Part shown: in pieces, positions 1-5,050 of the stretch
How the letters are laid out: every line of letters starts with the position of its first letter
Numbering within the stretch: the stretch's first letter is position 1
NCBI GenBank assembly: GCA_027069645.1
Contig: JALXEI010000194.1
Span: 1-5,050 of the forward strand
Reading direction: 5' to 3'
Source of the DNA: Hyphomicrobiales bacterium
GTDB taxonomy: Bacteria; Pseudomonadota; Alphaproteobacteria; Rhizobiales; JAKIUO01
Length of the DNA: 5,050 nt
Notes under the pieces: model-generated
Seen by the model: only the letters and a program-made list of their open reading frames with translations
The model's database searches: none
Told to the model about the DNA's origin: nothing
Made by a program: the position numbers and the translations under genes

Positions 1-641
1 CCAAGTTCGGGAAGCTGCTTGCGATCAAAGATGTTTTGTTCGCTCAGTGTTTTGGAATCGAGCAGCTTGTTGCCTTCATGATCGTAAATACGCGCTCTTG
101 TTCCTGTGGGGGCGACAAGCCGTAGCAGAATTGGCGCCGCCCGTTCGGGATTGATCGGGAATTCGAGACCGTCAAAACTGTCGATTGAGCCGATCGCATC
201 ATGGTCCGATTGCATTTCCAGCAGTTGCTCAGGGTCAACAACCACCTGGTCGGCATCGACAGAGGACGAGGCCGCGATGGCTTCGGCGATGATTTTTCCC
301 TGGGTCAGCAGATTCTGGACACGGACCTCGATCAGTCCTGCGCGATATTCATTAAGAACCAGTACGCCGCCCAGAAGAGTGACAAGCCCGAGCATGTTGT
401 AGACAATGATACGCCGGGTCAGGCTGGTGAATTTGTAATTGAGTCTGACATAGCGTCGCACGAACGGGATCTGTCGCCGTCCATATTGCAACAGCATGCC
501 GATGCGCGAACCTTCAAGCTGTTGCCATTTATTGCGCAGCCACCGGCCAAGCGTGGTCGTTGCCTGCCTGGTTGTCTTTCCCACCTTGCTCCCGATCCTG
601 ACCGATTGTTCGCCAAGCCATTGTGATCGCAGCACCTTCAT
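1..641 (-). CDS. chvG: ChvG/ExoS-type sensor histidine kinase, N-terminal part only (gene runs off the left edge)
   Basis: Seen: a reading frame open from the ATG at 641-639 to base 1 (213 codons); the rest of the gene lies outside. Residues 1-76 are a basic cytoplasmic region (W/R/K-rich, e.g. RWLRNKW near 33-39) ending in SLTRR. Residues 78-97 (IIVYNMLGLVTLLGGVLVLN) form the first membrane segment. Then EYRAGLIEVRVQNLLTQGKI and the following residues begin the periplasmic sensor domain, including RIYDHEGNKLLDS at about 184-196. The SLTRR-TM-EYRxGLIxxRVxxLLTQGxIIAxAIA pattern is typical of the Sensor_TM1 and stimulus-sensing domains of ChvG/ExoS/BvrS. Family knowledge: an inner-membrane kinase that responds to acid or envelope stress and phosphorylates ChvI. 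The HAMP, HisKA and ATPase domains cannot be seen here. The start is supported by AAGGAG at 652-647, five bases upstream. It overlaps the chvI stop by one base (TGATG), so the two are probably one operon with coupled translation. Confidence 0.93.
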   Translation of the reverse strand, partial: MKVLRSQWLGEQSVRIGSKVGKTTRQATTTLGRWLRNKWQQLEGSRIGMLLQYGRRQIPFVRRYVRLNYKFTSLTRRIIVYNMLGLVTLLGGVLVLNEYRAGLIEVRVQNLLTQGKIIAEAIAASSSVDADQVVVDPEQLLEMQSDHDAIGSIDSFDGLEFPINPERAAPILLRLVAPTGTRARIYDHEGNKLLDSKTLSEQNIFDRKQLPEL

Positions 642-1342
642 CAACTCTCCTTGAAGCGGTATCCCACACCATACAGTGTTTCAATGACGTCAAAGTCATT
701 GTCGACGGCCTTGAACTTTTTGCGTAGCCTCTTAATGTGGCTATCGATTGTCCGGTCATCCACATAGACCTGATCATCATAGGCGGCATCCATCAGGGCG
801 TCACGACTTTTAACAACACCGGGACGCTGGGCCAGAGCCTGGAGAATGAGAAATTCGGTGACCGTAAGAGTGACTTCCTTGCCATCCCAGTGACAGGTAT
901 GACGTTCCTGATCCATTTTCAACTTGCCACGTTCGAGAATCTGTTCCGAGGCCGTGTCTTCTTCCCTGATTTTGGAGCGTGCCTGGGAACGGCGCAAGAT
1001 GGTCTTGACCCGCTCAAGCAACAGACGTTGCGAAAACGGTTTGGCAACATAATCATCGGCCCCCATTTTGAGACCGAACAGTTCGTCGATTTCGTCATCC
1101 TTGGATGTGAGGAAAATGACGGGAATTTCGCTGTCCTGGCGCATGCGGCGCAACAGCTCCATGCCGTCCATACGCGGCATCTTGATATCGAAGATGGCGA
1201 TATCAACCGGTTTTTCTTTCAGGCCCTCAAGGGCAGAGACACCATCATGATAGGTGTTGACGTCATATCCTTCATTTTCGAATAAAACGCTAAGCGAACC
1301 GATGATATTCTTGTCGTCATCAACCAGAGCAATTGTCGGCAT
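641..1342 (-). CDS. chvI: ChvI-type response regulator, OmpR/PhoB family
   Basis: Full-length 233-residue regulator. The receiver domain (about 1-120) has the acidic triad D8-D9-D10, the phospho-acceptor D52 within FDIKMPRMDG, the switch T79 (FLTSK) and the conserved K101 (KPFSQR). A charged linker (about 120-140) leads to a C-terminal winged-helix DNA-binding domain (about 140-230) with recognition-helix sequence DDRTIDSHIKRLRKKF and the family ending YGVGYRF. FDIKMPRMDGMELLRR and DEIDELFGLKMGADD closely match ChvI/BvrR as I know them, so this is an orthologue rather than a generic OmpR. Role: phosphorylated by ChvG, it controls envelope, exopolysaccharide, motility and host-interaction genes in alphaproteobacteria. 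Start: ATG at 1342, with a modest AAAGGG eight bases upstream; the protein begins exactly where ChvI proteins begin (MPTIALVDDD). It is first in an operon with chvG. A candidate promoter lies at 1570-1542, giving a leader of nearly 200 bases. Confidence 0.97.
   Translation of the reverse strand: MPTIALVDDDKNIIGSLSVLFENEGYDVNTYHDGVSALEGLKEKPVDIAIFDIKMPRMDGMELLRRMRQDSEIPVIFLTSKDDEIDELFGLKMGADDYVAKPFSQRLLLERVKTILRRSQARSKIREEDTASEQILERGKLKMDQERHTCHWDGKEVTLTVTEFLILQALAQRPGVVKSRDALMDAAYDDQVYVDDRTIDSHIKRLRKKFKAVDNDFDVIETLYGVGYRFKES
647..652 (-). promoter_or_regulatory. Ribosome binding site of chvG inside the end of chvI
   Basis: AAGGAG on the minus strand, within the last codons of chvI and five bases before the chvG ATG. 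Together with the TGATG stop/start overlap it fixes the chvG start and suggests ribosomes ending chvI can reinitiate on chvG. Confidence 0.75.
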
Positions 1343-1508
1343 GTTTTCAACCCTTTAATCTGCATCAGGGCTCATTGACACCGGAAGGTCGGGACGGCAG
1401 GATATCTTGGAATATGACCTGCGCACGGCCCGACGGATCCCGCAAATGAACCGGTATATCCGAAACAGTCATGAAATATCCCGATGCGCCGCCTTGCAAA
1501 GTTGTCCT

Positions 1509-1537
1509 TGCGGCTGGACATTTCACGCTGGTATGAC
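1509..1537 (+). promoter_or_regulatory. Possible extended -10 promoter of the HugZ-like gene
   Basis: TGGTATGAC at 1529-1537 fits an extended -10 (TGn followed by TATGAC, four of six matches). TTGCGG at 1509-1514, 17 bases upstream, is a poor -35. Transcription would begin near 1544, about 53 bases before the start codon. The -10 lies in the loop of the inverted repeat, face to face with the chvI -10. Weak evidence on its own. Confidence 0.28.
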
Positions 1538-1556
1538 CATGTTTTTAGGCGTGAAA
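1521..1556. repeat. Inverted repeat TTTCACGC-N20-GCGTGAAA between divergent genes; candidate operator
   Basis: Two perfect 8-base arms, TTTCACGC (1521-1528) and GCGTGAAA (1549-1556), are separated by 20 bases. The arm centres are 28 bases apart. The loop contains the -10 candidates of both divergent promoters and a smaller interrupted palindrome, ATG-AC-CAT (1533-1540). There is no U-tract, so it is unlikely to be a terminator. Inference: a binding site for a dimeric or looping regulator shared by chvI and the HugZ-like gene. The bound protein is unknown. Confidence 0.45.
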
Positions 1557-1570
1557 GTGCCACAAGTCAA
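1542..1570 (-). promoter_or_regulatory. Candidate sigma-70-type promoter of chvI-chvG
   Basis: Minus strand: TTGACT (1570-1565, five of six matches to TTGACA), a 17-base spacer, then TAAAAA (1547-1542, four of six matches to TATAAT). Transcription would begin near 1535 and give chvI a leader of about 190 bases. One arm of the inverted repeat at 1521-1556 lies in the spacer. This is read by eye from consensus only; a promoter nearer the gene is not excluded. Confidence 0.45.
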
Positions 1571-1573
1571 AAC

Positions 1574-1597
1574 ATGAAGAGAAAACGATCCCCATAA
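1574..1597 (+). other. Possible 7-codon leader ORF overlapping the HugZ-like start (TAATG)
   Basis: ATG at 1574 reads MKRKRSP and stops at TAA (1595-1597), whose last A is the first base of the next ATG. The HugZ-like start has no good ribosome binding site of its own within the usual distance, so coupling to this mini-ORF could feed its translation. The mini-ORF also lacks a clear Shine-Dalgarno, so it may be chance. Confidence 0.22.
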
Positions 1598-2376
1598 TGA
1601 CGGAAAAGAACACAATCCCGCCCTCTCCGGCCTCGCAAATGCCACCACCCGATGAGGTTGCTCCCGCGGCCCGGCGACTGATGCGCCTTGCTGACAAGGT
1701 GGCGCTGGCCACCATCGATCCGCAACAGGGAAGCCCGTTTCTTTCCCTCACCGGTGTCGCCACCATGATGGATGCGACACCGGTTTTGCTGATGTCCGAT
1801 ATTTCCCGTCACAGTATCAATCTGGCGGCCGATCCGCGGGCCTCGCTGTTGTTCGACGGCACCGGAGACCATGCCAATCCGCTGACCGAAGACCGCGTGA
1901 CGGTCAATGGCCGTATCGTCCGGATCGACCACCCGCATGCCGAACAGCGTTTTATGGCGCGTCACCCCAAAGCCTTTTATGCGCAGTTCGCCGATTTTTC
2001 CTTCTACGAGATGCAGATAGAGGATGCCCATTTTGTCGGCGGTTTTGGCACGGCTCTGTCTGTCCCGGCGAATATCCTTCTTCTCCGGGAAGAGACATAT
2101 GCGGGGCTTTTGGCGGCAGAAGCAGACATTCTGGATCATATGAACGAACAGCATGGCGAAGCGGTGCGCAATATGGCCGTTAATCTGTGCCGGACAGGGG
2201 AAGGCCCCTGGCAGATGACCGGTCTTGATCCCGAAGGTTGTGATTTCATGGCCAGGAAAAAGCGCTGTCGTTTGCCGTTCCCGACGCCGGTGAGTGATGC
2301 CGGCGAGGTACGCGAAATGCTTGTCAGCCTTGCCCGACAGGCACGCAATCCGGAAAATGCCGGTACACCGGAATGA
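1597..2376 (+). CDS. HugZ-like / pyridoxamine 5'-phosphate oxidase-like split-barrel protein with C-terminal DUF2470 domain
   Basis: A 259-residue cytosolic protein with no signal peptide or membrane segment. After a Pro-rich start (1-20), residues about 22-165 form an FMN-binding split barrel of the pyridoxamine-phosphate-oxidase superfamily: ARRLMRLADKVALATI, SDISRHSINLAADPRASLLF (67-86) and NPLTEDRVTVNGR (94-106) are family landmarks. Residues about 175-250 match DUF2470: DILDHMNEQHGEAV, MTGLDPEGCDF, CRLPFPTPV, then a helix ending LVSLARQAR. Proteins with this layout are usually called HugZ-like (haem utilisation) after the Helicobacter haem oxygenase. However, no histidine occurs after H186, and the Helicobacter enzyme uses a C-terminal histidine as haem ligand, so haem cleavage should not be assumed; FMN or F420-like cofactor binding and a redox role are equally possible. 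The ATG at 1597 is the only start that keeps the whole barrel with margin, although its ribosome binding site is poor; ATG at 1639 (M15) is an alternative. It ends 4 bp from the convergent neighbour. Confidence 0.85.
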   Translation: MTEKNTIPPSPASQMPPPDEVAPAARRLMRLADKVALATIDPQQGSPFLSLTGVATMMDATPVLLMSDISRHSINLAADPRASLLFDGTGDHANPLTEDRVTVNGRIVRIDHPHAEQRFMARHPKAFYAQFADFSFYEMQIEDAHFVGGFGTALSVPANILLLREETYAGLLAAEADILDHMNEQHGEAVRNMAVNLCRTGEGPWQMTGLDPEGCDFMARKKRCRLPFPTPVSDAGEVREMLVSLARQARNPENAGTPE

Positions 2377-2380
2377 TCTC

Positions 2381-2779
2381 TCAGTGTCTTCGTCTCAGCG
2401 TCAGATGGCCCCGGCCTTTGGAGCTGCGCAGGGTGATATATTGTTTGCTGCCGCGCAATACGATATAGATCCGGCCACTGATGTCATATTCCTCGTTCGT
2501 GAAACGCCCCGCATAACGGTTGCGCCCGGTACGTCGGACGATGCCGGTCTGTTCAATGGTGCCGAGCGAAGCGATTGCGCATCTGGCAAAGACGGCAAAG
2601 CGGTTGCGTTTGCGGGCACGAAAAGTTGCCCTGCATCTTGTGCGCTCCTTTGTCCCGGATGCGGAGACAAAACTGCCGCCGCCTTTCCAGTAACCTTCAA
2701 GCGTTTTTGCCCTGGCCAAAACGGTCGTGCTGCCAGCAGCAAAAAAGACAAAGAGCAAAGCGGCCAATAAAGCTTTCAT
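2381..2779 (-). CDS. Small, very basic exported protein of unknown function
   Basis: 132 residues. A Sec signal peptide is clear: MKALLAALLFVFFAAG gives a basic start and a hydrophobic core, and A22-R-A24 before K25 is a good signal-peptidase I site. The mature part (about 108 residues) begins with LEGYWKGGGSFVSASGTKER. It contains about 26 Arg/Lys against 6 Asp/Glu, and exactly two cysteines (C49, C67) that could form a disulfide. Alternating hydrophobic and polar stretches with Gly (NRYAGRFTNEEYDISGRIYIVL) suggest a small beta-barrel or sandwich. Similar 'W.GGG...SG..ERxRCRxxF' exported proteins are, to my recollection, annotated as hypothetical in other alphaproteobacteria. I cannot name a function. 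The start is well supported by AAAGGAG at 2793-2787, seven bases upstream. It is divergent from the PEPCK gene and convergent with the HugZ-like gene, so it is probably transcribed alone. Confidence 0.88.
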   Translation of the reverse strand: MKALLAALLFVFFAAGSTTVLARAKTLEGYWKGGGSFVSASGTKERTRCRATFRARKRNRFAVFARCAIASLGTIEQTGIVRRTGRNRYAGRFTNEEYDISGRIYIVLRGSKQYITLRSSKGRGHLTLRRRH

Positions 2780-2786
2780 AACCGAA

Positions 2787-2793
2787 CTCCTTT
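2787..2793 (-). promoter_or_regulatory. Strong ribosome binding site of the small exported protein
   Basis: AAAGGAG on the minus strand, seven bases before the ATG at 2779. It is the best Shine-Dalgarno in the window and confirms that this small gene is translated. Confidence 0.75.
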
Positions 2794-2858
2794 CCAGTCA
2801 TTCTTGTGAGAAACTGTTTTTGCCGTCTCCCGTTTATGAAATCGGGTTGGTGCATAGC

Positions 2859-2889
2859 GGTTGCAACCAGGCGTGTTTTAGGGGATAGT
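2859..2889 (+). promoter_or_regulatory. Perfect palindrome GGTTGCAACC overlapping a possible PEPCK promoter
   Basis: GGTTGCAACC at 2859-2868 is a perfect 10-base palindrome. Its core TTGCAA (2861-2866) could also be a -35 (four of six matches), with GATAGT (2884-2889, four of six) 17 bases downstream; transcription would start near 2896, about 70 bases before the PEPCK ATG. If so, a protein on the palindrome would block the promoter. Further TTGCAA cores occur at 2928-2933 and, between chvI and the HugZ-like gene, at 1494-1499. Both the promoter and the operator roles are inferred from pattern only. Confidence 0.32.
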
Positions 2890-2966
2890 TGCGCCAAACA
2901 TGATCCCGCCAGTCGCACGGGGTGTAATTGCAAACTCATTTCAGTAACGGAAGGGACCCGACCATA

Positions 2967-4829
2967 ATGTCATACTCTCACGATGGAGCCTCACGCACAA
3001 GCAACAAGGAATTGATCAACTGGGTCGATGAAGTGGCCGCCATGTGCAAACCGGACAGTATCTACTGGTGTGACGGTTCCAGGGAGGAATATGATCGTTT
3101 ATGTCAGGAACTGGTGGATGCCGGTGTCTATATTCGCCTCAACCCGGATAAACGGCCCAACTCCTACCTTGCCCGCTCTCACCCTTCCGATGTGGCCCGT
3201 GTCGAGAACCGCACCTTCATCTGCCACAGGAATAAAGAGGATGCCGGGCCAACCAATAACTGGATGGATCCCGACGAAATGAAAGCCGAAATGCGCAAGA
3301 GCTATGATGGCTGCATGAAGGGGCGCACCATGTATGTGATTCCGTTCAGCATGGGACCGATTGGTTCACCCATTGCCAGGATTGGTGTTGAAATAACCGA
3401 CAGTGCCTATGTGGTGACCAACCAGCATATCATGACAAGGGTCAGCCAGAAGGTACTCGATACACTCGGGGCCGATGGTGAGTTCGTCAAATGTCTTCAT
3501 TCTGTCGGCGCACCGCTGGAGCCGGGGCAGGAGGATGTGGCCTGGCCGTGCGAAGCGGATATTGAAAAAAAATATATCACCCATTTCCCCGAAACCCGCG
3601 AGATCTGGTCCTATGGTTCGGGTTATGGCGGCAACGCCTTGCTGGGCAAGAAATGTCTGGCCTTGCGCATCGCGTCCAATATGGCGAGAGACGAAGGCTG
3701 GTTCGCCGAACACATGCTGATTTTGGGTCTCACCAGCCCGGCAGGGGAGGAGACCTATATTGGCGCAGCCTTCCCCAGCGCCTGTGGAAAAACCAATCTG
3801 GCAATGGTGCTGCCGCCTGAAGGCATGAAGGACTGGAAGGTCACAACGGTGGGCGATGACATTGCCTGGATCAAGCCCCATGAAGACGGCAGTTTGCGGG
3901 CCATCAACCCTGAATATGGCTTCTTCGGCGTGGCGCCGGGCACCAGCTACAAGAGCAATCCCATGGCCATGGAAAGCCTGAAGGAAAACTGCATCTTCAC
4001 CAATGTGGCGCTGACCGATGACGGGGATGTGTGGTGGGAAGACATTGACGGGCCTGTGCCGGATCACCTGATCGACTGGAAGGGCAATGACTGGACACCG
4101 GACAGCGATGAACCGGCGGCGCATCCCAATTCCCGCTTTACGGCTCCGGCCGGACAGTGTCCCTCGATCGACCCGCGCTGGGAAGATCCCGAAGGGGTGC
4201 CCATTGATGCCTTCCTGTTCGGAGGGCGTTTGTCGAAAACCTTCCCGCTGGCCTATGAAAGTTATGGCTGGGATCATGGTGTATTCATGGCCGCTACGAT
4301 GGGTTCGGAAGCCACGGCGGCCGCGATTGGTGTTTCGGGCATTCGCCGCGACCCCTTCGCCATGTTGCCCTTTATCGGCTATAATATGGGTGACTACTGG
4401 CAGCACTGGCTCGATATGGGCCACAAGCGCGAAAAGGCGGGGCTCAAAAACCCGAAGATTTTCCGCGTCAACTGGTTCCGCAAGGATGAGAACGGCAAGT
4501 TTTTGTGGCCGGGCTTCGGGCAGAATACGCGCGTGCTGGAATGGGTTGTCGATCGCGTGCATGGCAAGACCGAGGCGGTGGAAAGTCCGTTCGGTCTGGT
4601 GCCGCGCTACGAGGATTTCAACTGGAACGGGCTGGACTTTTCCCCCGAACAGTTCATGCATCTGACCGAAATATCACGTGAAGCCGGATTGGCCGAAGTC
4701 AATGATCTGAAAGTCTATTTCGAACAGTTCGGCGATCATCTGCCTGCCGATATCGAAGCGCAGCGCATCGCCATGAAAGAACGGCTTGAAGCGGCGCCAG
4801 CCATGTGGCGCGTGTCGGACGCCGCCTGA
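2967..4829 (+). CDS. pckG: Phosphoenolpyruvate carboxykinase, GTP-dependent
   Basis: 620 residues, the usual length of GTP-type PEPCK (EC 4.1.1.32). It catalyses oxaloacetate + GTP to PEP + CO2 + GDP, the first committed gluconeogenic step from TCA-cycle intermediates, in the cytosol. Motifs in order: ARVENRTFIC with the PEP-binding arginine region; SYGSGYGGNALLGKKC with metal ligand K229; AEHMLILG with metal ligand H249; AAFPSACGKTNLAM with the reactive C273 and P-loop K275-T276; VGDDIAW with D297/D298 (second is the metal ligand); AINPEYGFFGVAPGTS; FGGRLSKTFPLAYES; DPFAMLPFIGYN; a lid near 484-497; and the guanine-pocket stretch FLWPGFGQNTRVLEW at 512-526. This is the GTP class, not the ATP class with its different fold details. 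Start: ATG at 2967 with GGAAGGGA at 2949-2956 (spacing a little long). An in-frame TTG at 2928 would add 13 unconserved residues and is disfavoured. A terminator follows, so it is probably monocistronic. Confidence 0.97.
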   Translation: MSYSHDGASRTSNKELINWVDEVAAMCKPDSIYWCDGSREEYDRLCQELVDAGVYIRLNPDKRPNSYLARSHPSDVARVENRTFICHRNKEDAGPTNNWMDPDEMKAEMRKSYDGCMKGRTMYVIPFSMGPIGSPIARIGVEITDSAYVVTNQHIMTRVSQKVLDTLGADGEFVKCLHSVGAPLEPGQEDVAWPCEADIEKKYITHFPETREIWSYGSGYGGNALLGKKCLALRIASNMARDEGWFAEHMLILGLTSPAGEETYIGAAFPSACGKTNLAMVLPPEGMKDWKVTTVGDDIAWIKPHEDGSLRAINPEYGFFGVAPGTSYKSNPMAMESLKENCIFTNVALTDDGDVWWEDIDGPVPDHLIDWKGNDWTPDSDEPAAHPNSRFTAPAGQCPSIDPRWEDPEGVPIDAFLFGGRLSKTFPLAYESYGWDHGVFMAATMGSEATAAAIGVSGIRRDPFAMLPFIGYNMGDYWQHWLDMGHKREKAGLKNPKIFRVNWFRKDENGKFLWPGFGQNTRVLEWVVDRVHGKTEAVESPFGLVPRYEDFNWNGLDFSPEQFMHLTEISREAGLAEVNDLKVYFEQFGDHLPADIEAQRIAMKERLEAAPAMWRVSDAA

Positions 4830-4851
4830 CCTCCTGACTTCAGAGAAAATA

Positions 4852-4889
4852 ACAAACAGGCCTCCGGGGAATCGGGGCCTGTTCTTTGT
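4852..4889 (+). terminator. Rho-independent terminator after the PEPCK gene, possibly bidirectional
   Basis: Arms AACAGGCC (4855-4862) and GGCCTGTT (4876-4883) pair perfectly. After a one-base T bulge, CCG (4864-4866) and CGG (4873-4875) extend the stem, leaving the loop GGGAAT. The T-rich tail TTCTTTGTGT follows. On the opposite strand the stem is followed by TGTTATTTTCTC, also T-rich, so it could stop transcripts from the right. It lies 25 bases after the PEPCK stop. Confidence 0.85.
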
Positions 4890-4949
4890 GTCATATCAGA
4901 ATGAAGAAAGATTGATTCACTTTTCTCTTTCTATCTCGATGTTTCGCTT

Positions 4950-4977
4950 CCCGGACAAGCGATAGCGCCGATCCGGG
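4950..4977. repeat. REP-like intergenic palindrome
   Basis: CCCGGA (4950-4955) and TCCGGG (4972-4977) form a stem. Inside, GCG (4959-4961) pairs with CGC (4966-4968) around the loop ATAG. Read on the minus strand it is GGATCCCGGATCGGCGC... ending in GTCCGGGA, a form I associate with short dispersed intergenic palindromes of alphaproteobacteria. Only one copy is in this window, so repetition elsewhere is inferred. No T-tract follows, so it is not a standard terminator. Confidence 0.4.
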
Positions 4978-5011
4978 ATCCAGGGCGGTACGACGGGAGT
5001 GTGTTGAAAAA

Positions 5012-5050
5012 ATGAACAGGAACAAAACATATCACTTGTGGCTCTGGACC
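5012..5050 (+). CDS. Possible start of a further gene, cut by the right edge
   Basis: ATG at 5012 begins MNRNKTYHLWLWT and stays open to the last base (13 codons). A basic start followed by hydrophobic residues would suit a signal peptide or membrane anchor. GGGAG at 4995-4999 is rather far away (12 bases). Far too short to identify; it may be chance. The rest of 4891-5011 shows no convincing gene on either strand. Confidence 0.2.
   Translation, partial: MNRNKTYHLWLWT

Noticed and set aside
737..1285. A 182-codon plus-strand frame opposite chvI
   Set aside because: Shadow of the well-conserved chvI reading frame; no motif or ribosome binding site evidence.
1375..1380. A perfect TTGACA on the plus strand
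   Set aside because: No acceptable -10 at 16-18 bases downstream, and it is over 200 bases from the HugZ-like start.
1372..1563. A 63-codon minus-strand frame (GTG start) ending 29 bp upstream of chvI
   Set aside because: No ribosome binding site, no recognisable motif, and it lies in what looks like the chvI leader and promoter region.
2900..2947. A 15-codon plus-strand frame (MIPPVARGVIANSFQ) upstream of PEPCK
   Set aside because: No Shine-Dalgarno, no regulatory codon pattern, and it ends 19 bases before the PEPCK ATG without overlap.
2928..2966. TTG start that would extend PEPCK by 13 residues
   Set aside because: The extension (MQTHFSNGRDPTI) is not like PEPCK N-termini, and the ATG at 2967 has a purine-rich site upstream.
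3564..3572. A run of eight A residues inside the PEPCK gene, considered as a slippage site
   Set aside because: It encodes Lys-Lys in frame, the frame continues normally through conserved motifs, and no stimulating structure or alternative product is evident.
3366..4661. A 431-codon open frame on the minus strand opposite the PEPCK gene
   Set aside because: It is antisense to a clearly conserved enzyme, resembles no known protein, and long antisense frames are common opposite biased G+C-rich codons.
4912..5050. Minus-strand frames open from the right edge (ending near 4918 and 4934) that could be the tail of a gene
   Set aside because: The translations cover the REP-like palindrome and look like the spurious peptides such repeats give; no family resemblance.

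Overview
The window looks like a chromosomal segment from an alphaproteobacterium of moderate G+C. The main evidence is the ChvG/ChvI (ExoS/ChvI, BvrS/BvrR) envelope-stress two-component pair on the minus strand, a pair characteristic of Alphaproteobacteria. The genus cannot be fixed from the sequence. There are no insertion sequences, tRNA or rRNA genes, CRISPR arrays or phage genes, and composition is even throughout, so this reads as core chromosome.

Layout, left to right. (1) 1-641, minus strand: the N-terminal 213 codons of the ChvG sensor kinase, running off the left edge. (2) 641-1342, minus: the complete response regulator ChvI; its stop codon overlaps the chvG start by one base. (3) 1343-1596: a 254-bp divergent intergenic region with an 8-bp inverted repeat that brackets candidate promoters facing both ways. 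(4) 1597-2376, plus: a HugZ-like protein with an FMN-binding split barrel and a C-terminal DUF2470 domain. (5) 2381-2779, minus: a small, very basic, exported protein of unknown function, convergent with the previous gene with 4 bp between stops. (6) 2780-2966: a 187-bp divergent intergenic region with a perfect 10-bp palindrome. (7) 2967-4829, plus: GTP-dependent phosphoenolpyruvate carboxykinase with all the key catalytic residues I looked for. (8) 4852-4889: a Rho-independent terminator. (9) 4891-5050: mostly non-coding, with a REP-like palindrome and possibly the first codons of another plus-strand gene.

How the genes may work together: ChvG senses envelope or acid stress and phosphorylates ChvI. 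In Rhizobium-group bacteria a PEP carboxykinase gene (pckA, the ATP type) lies close to chvI and is read away from it. Here a PEPCK gene has the same relative position and orientation but encodes the unrelated-cofactor GTP type, with two extra genes between. I see no clearly new multi-gene system. The most rewarding points are the PEPCK class difference at this conserved locus, the candidate shared operator between chvI and the HugZ-like gene, and the very basic exported protein.
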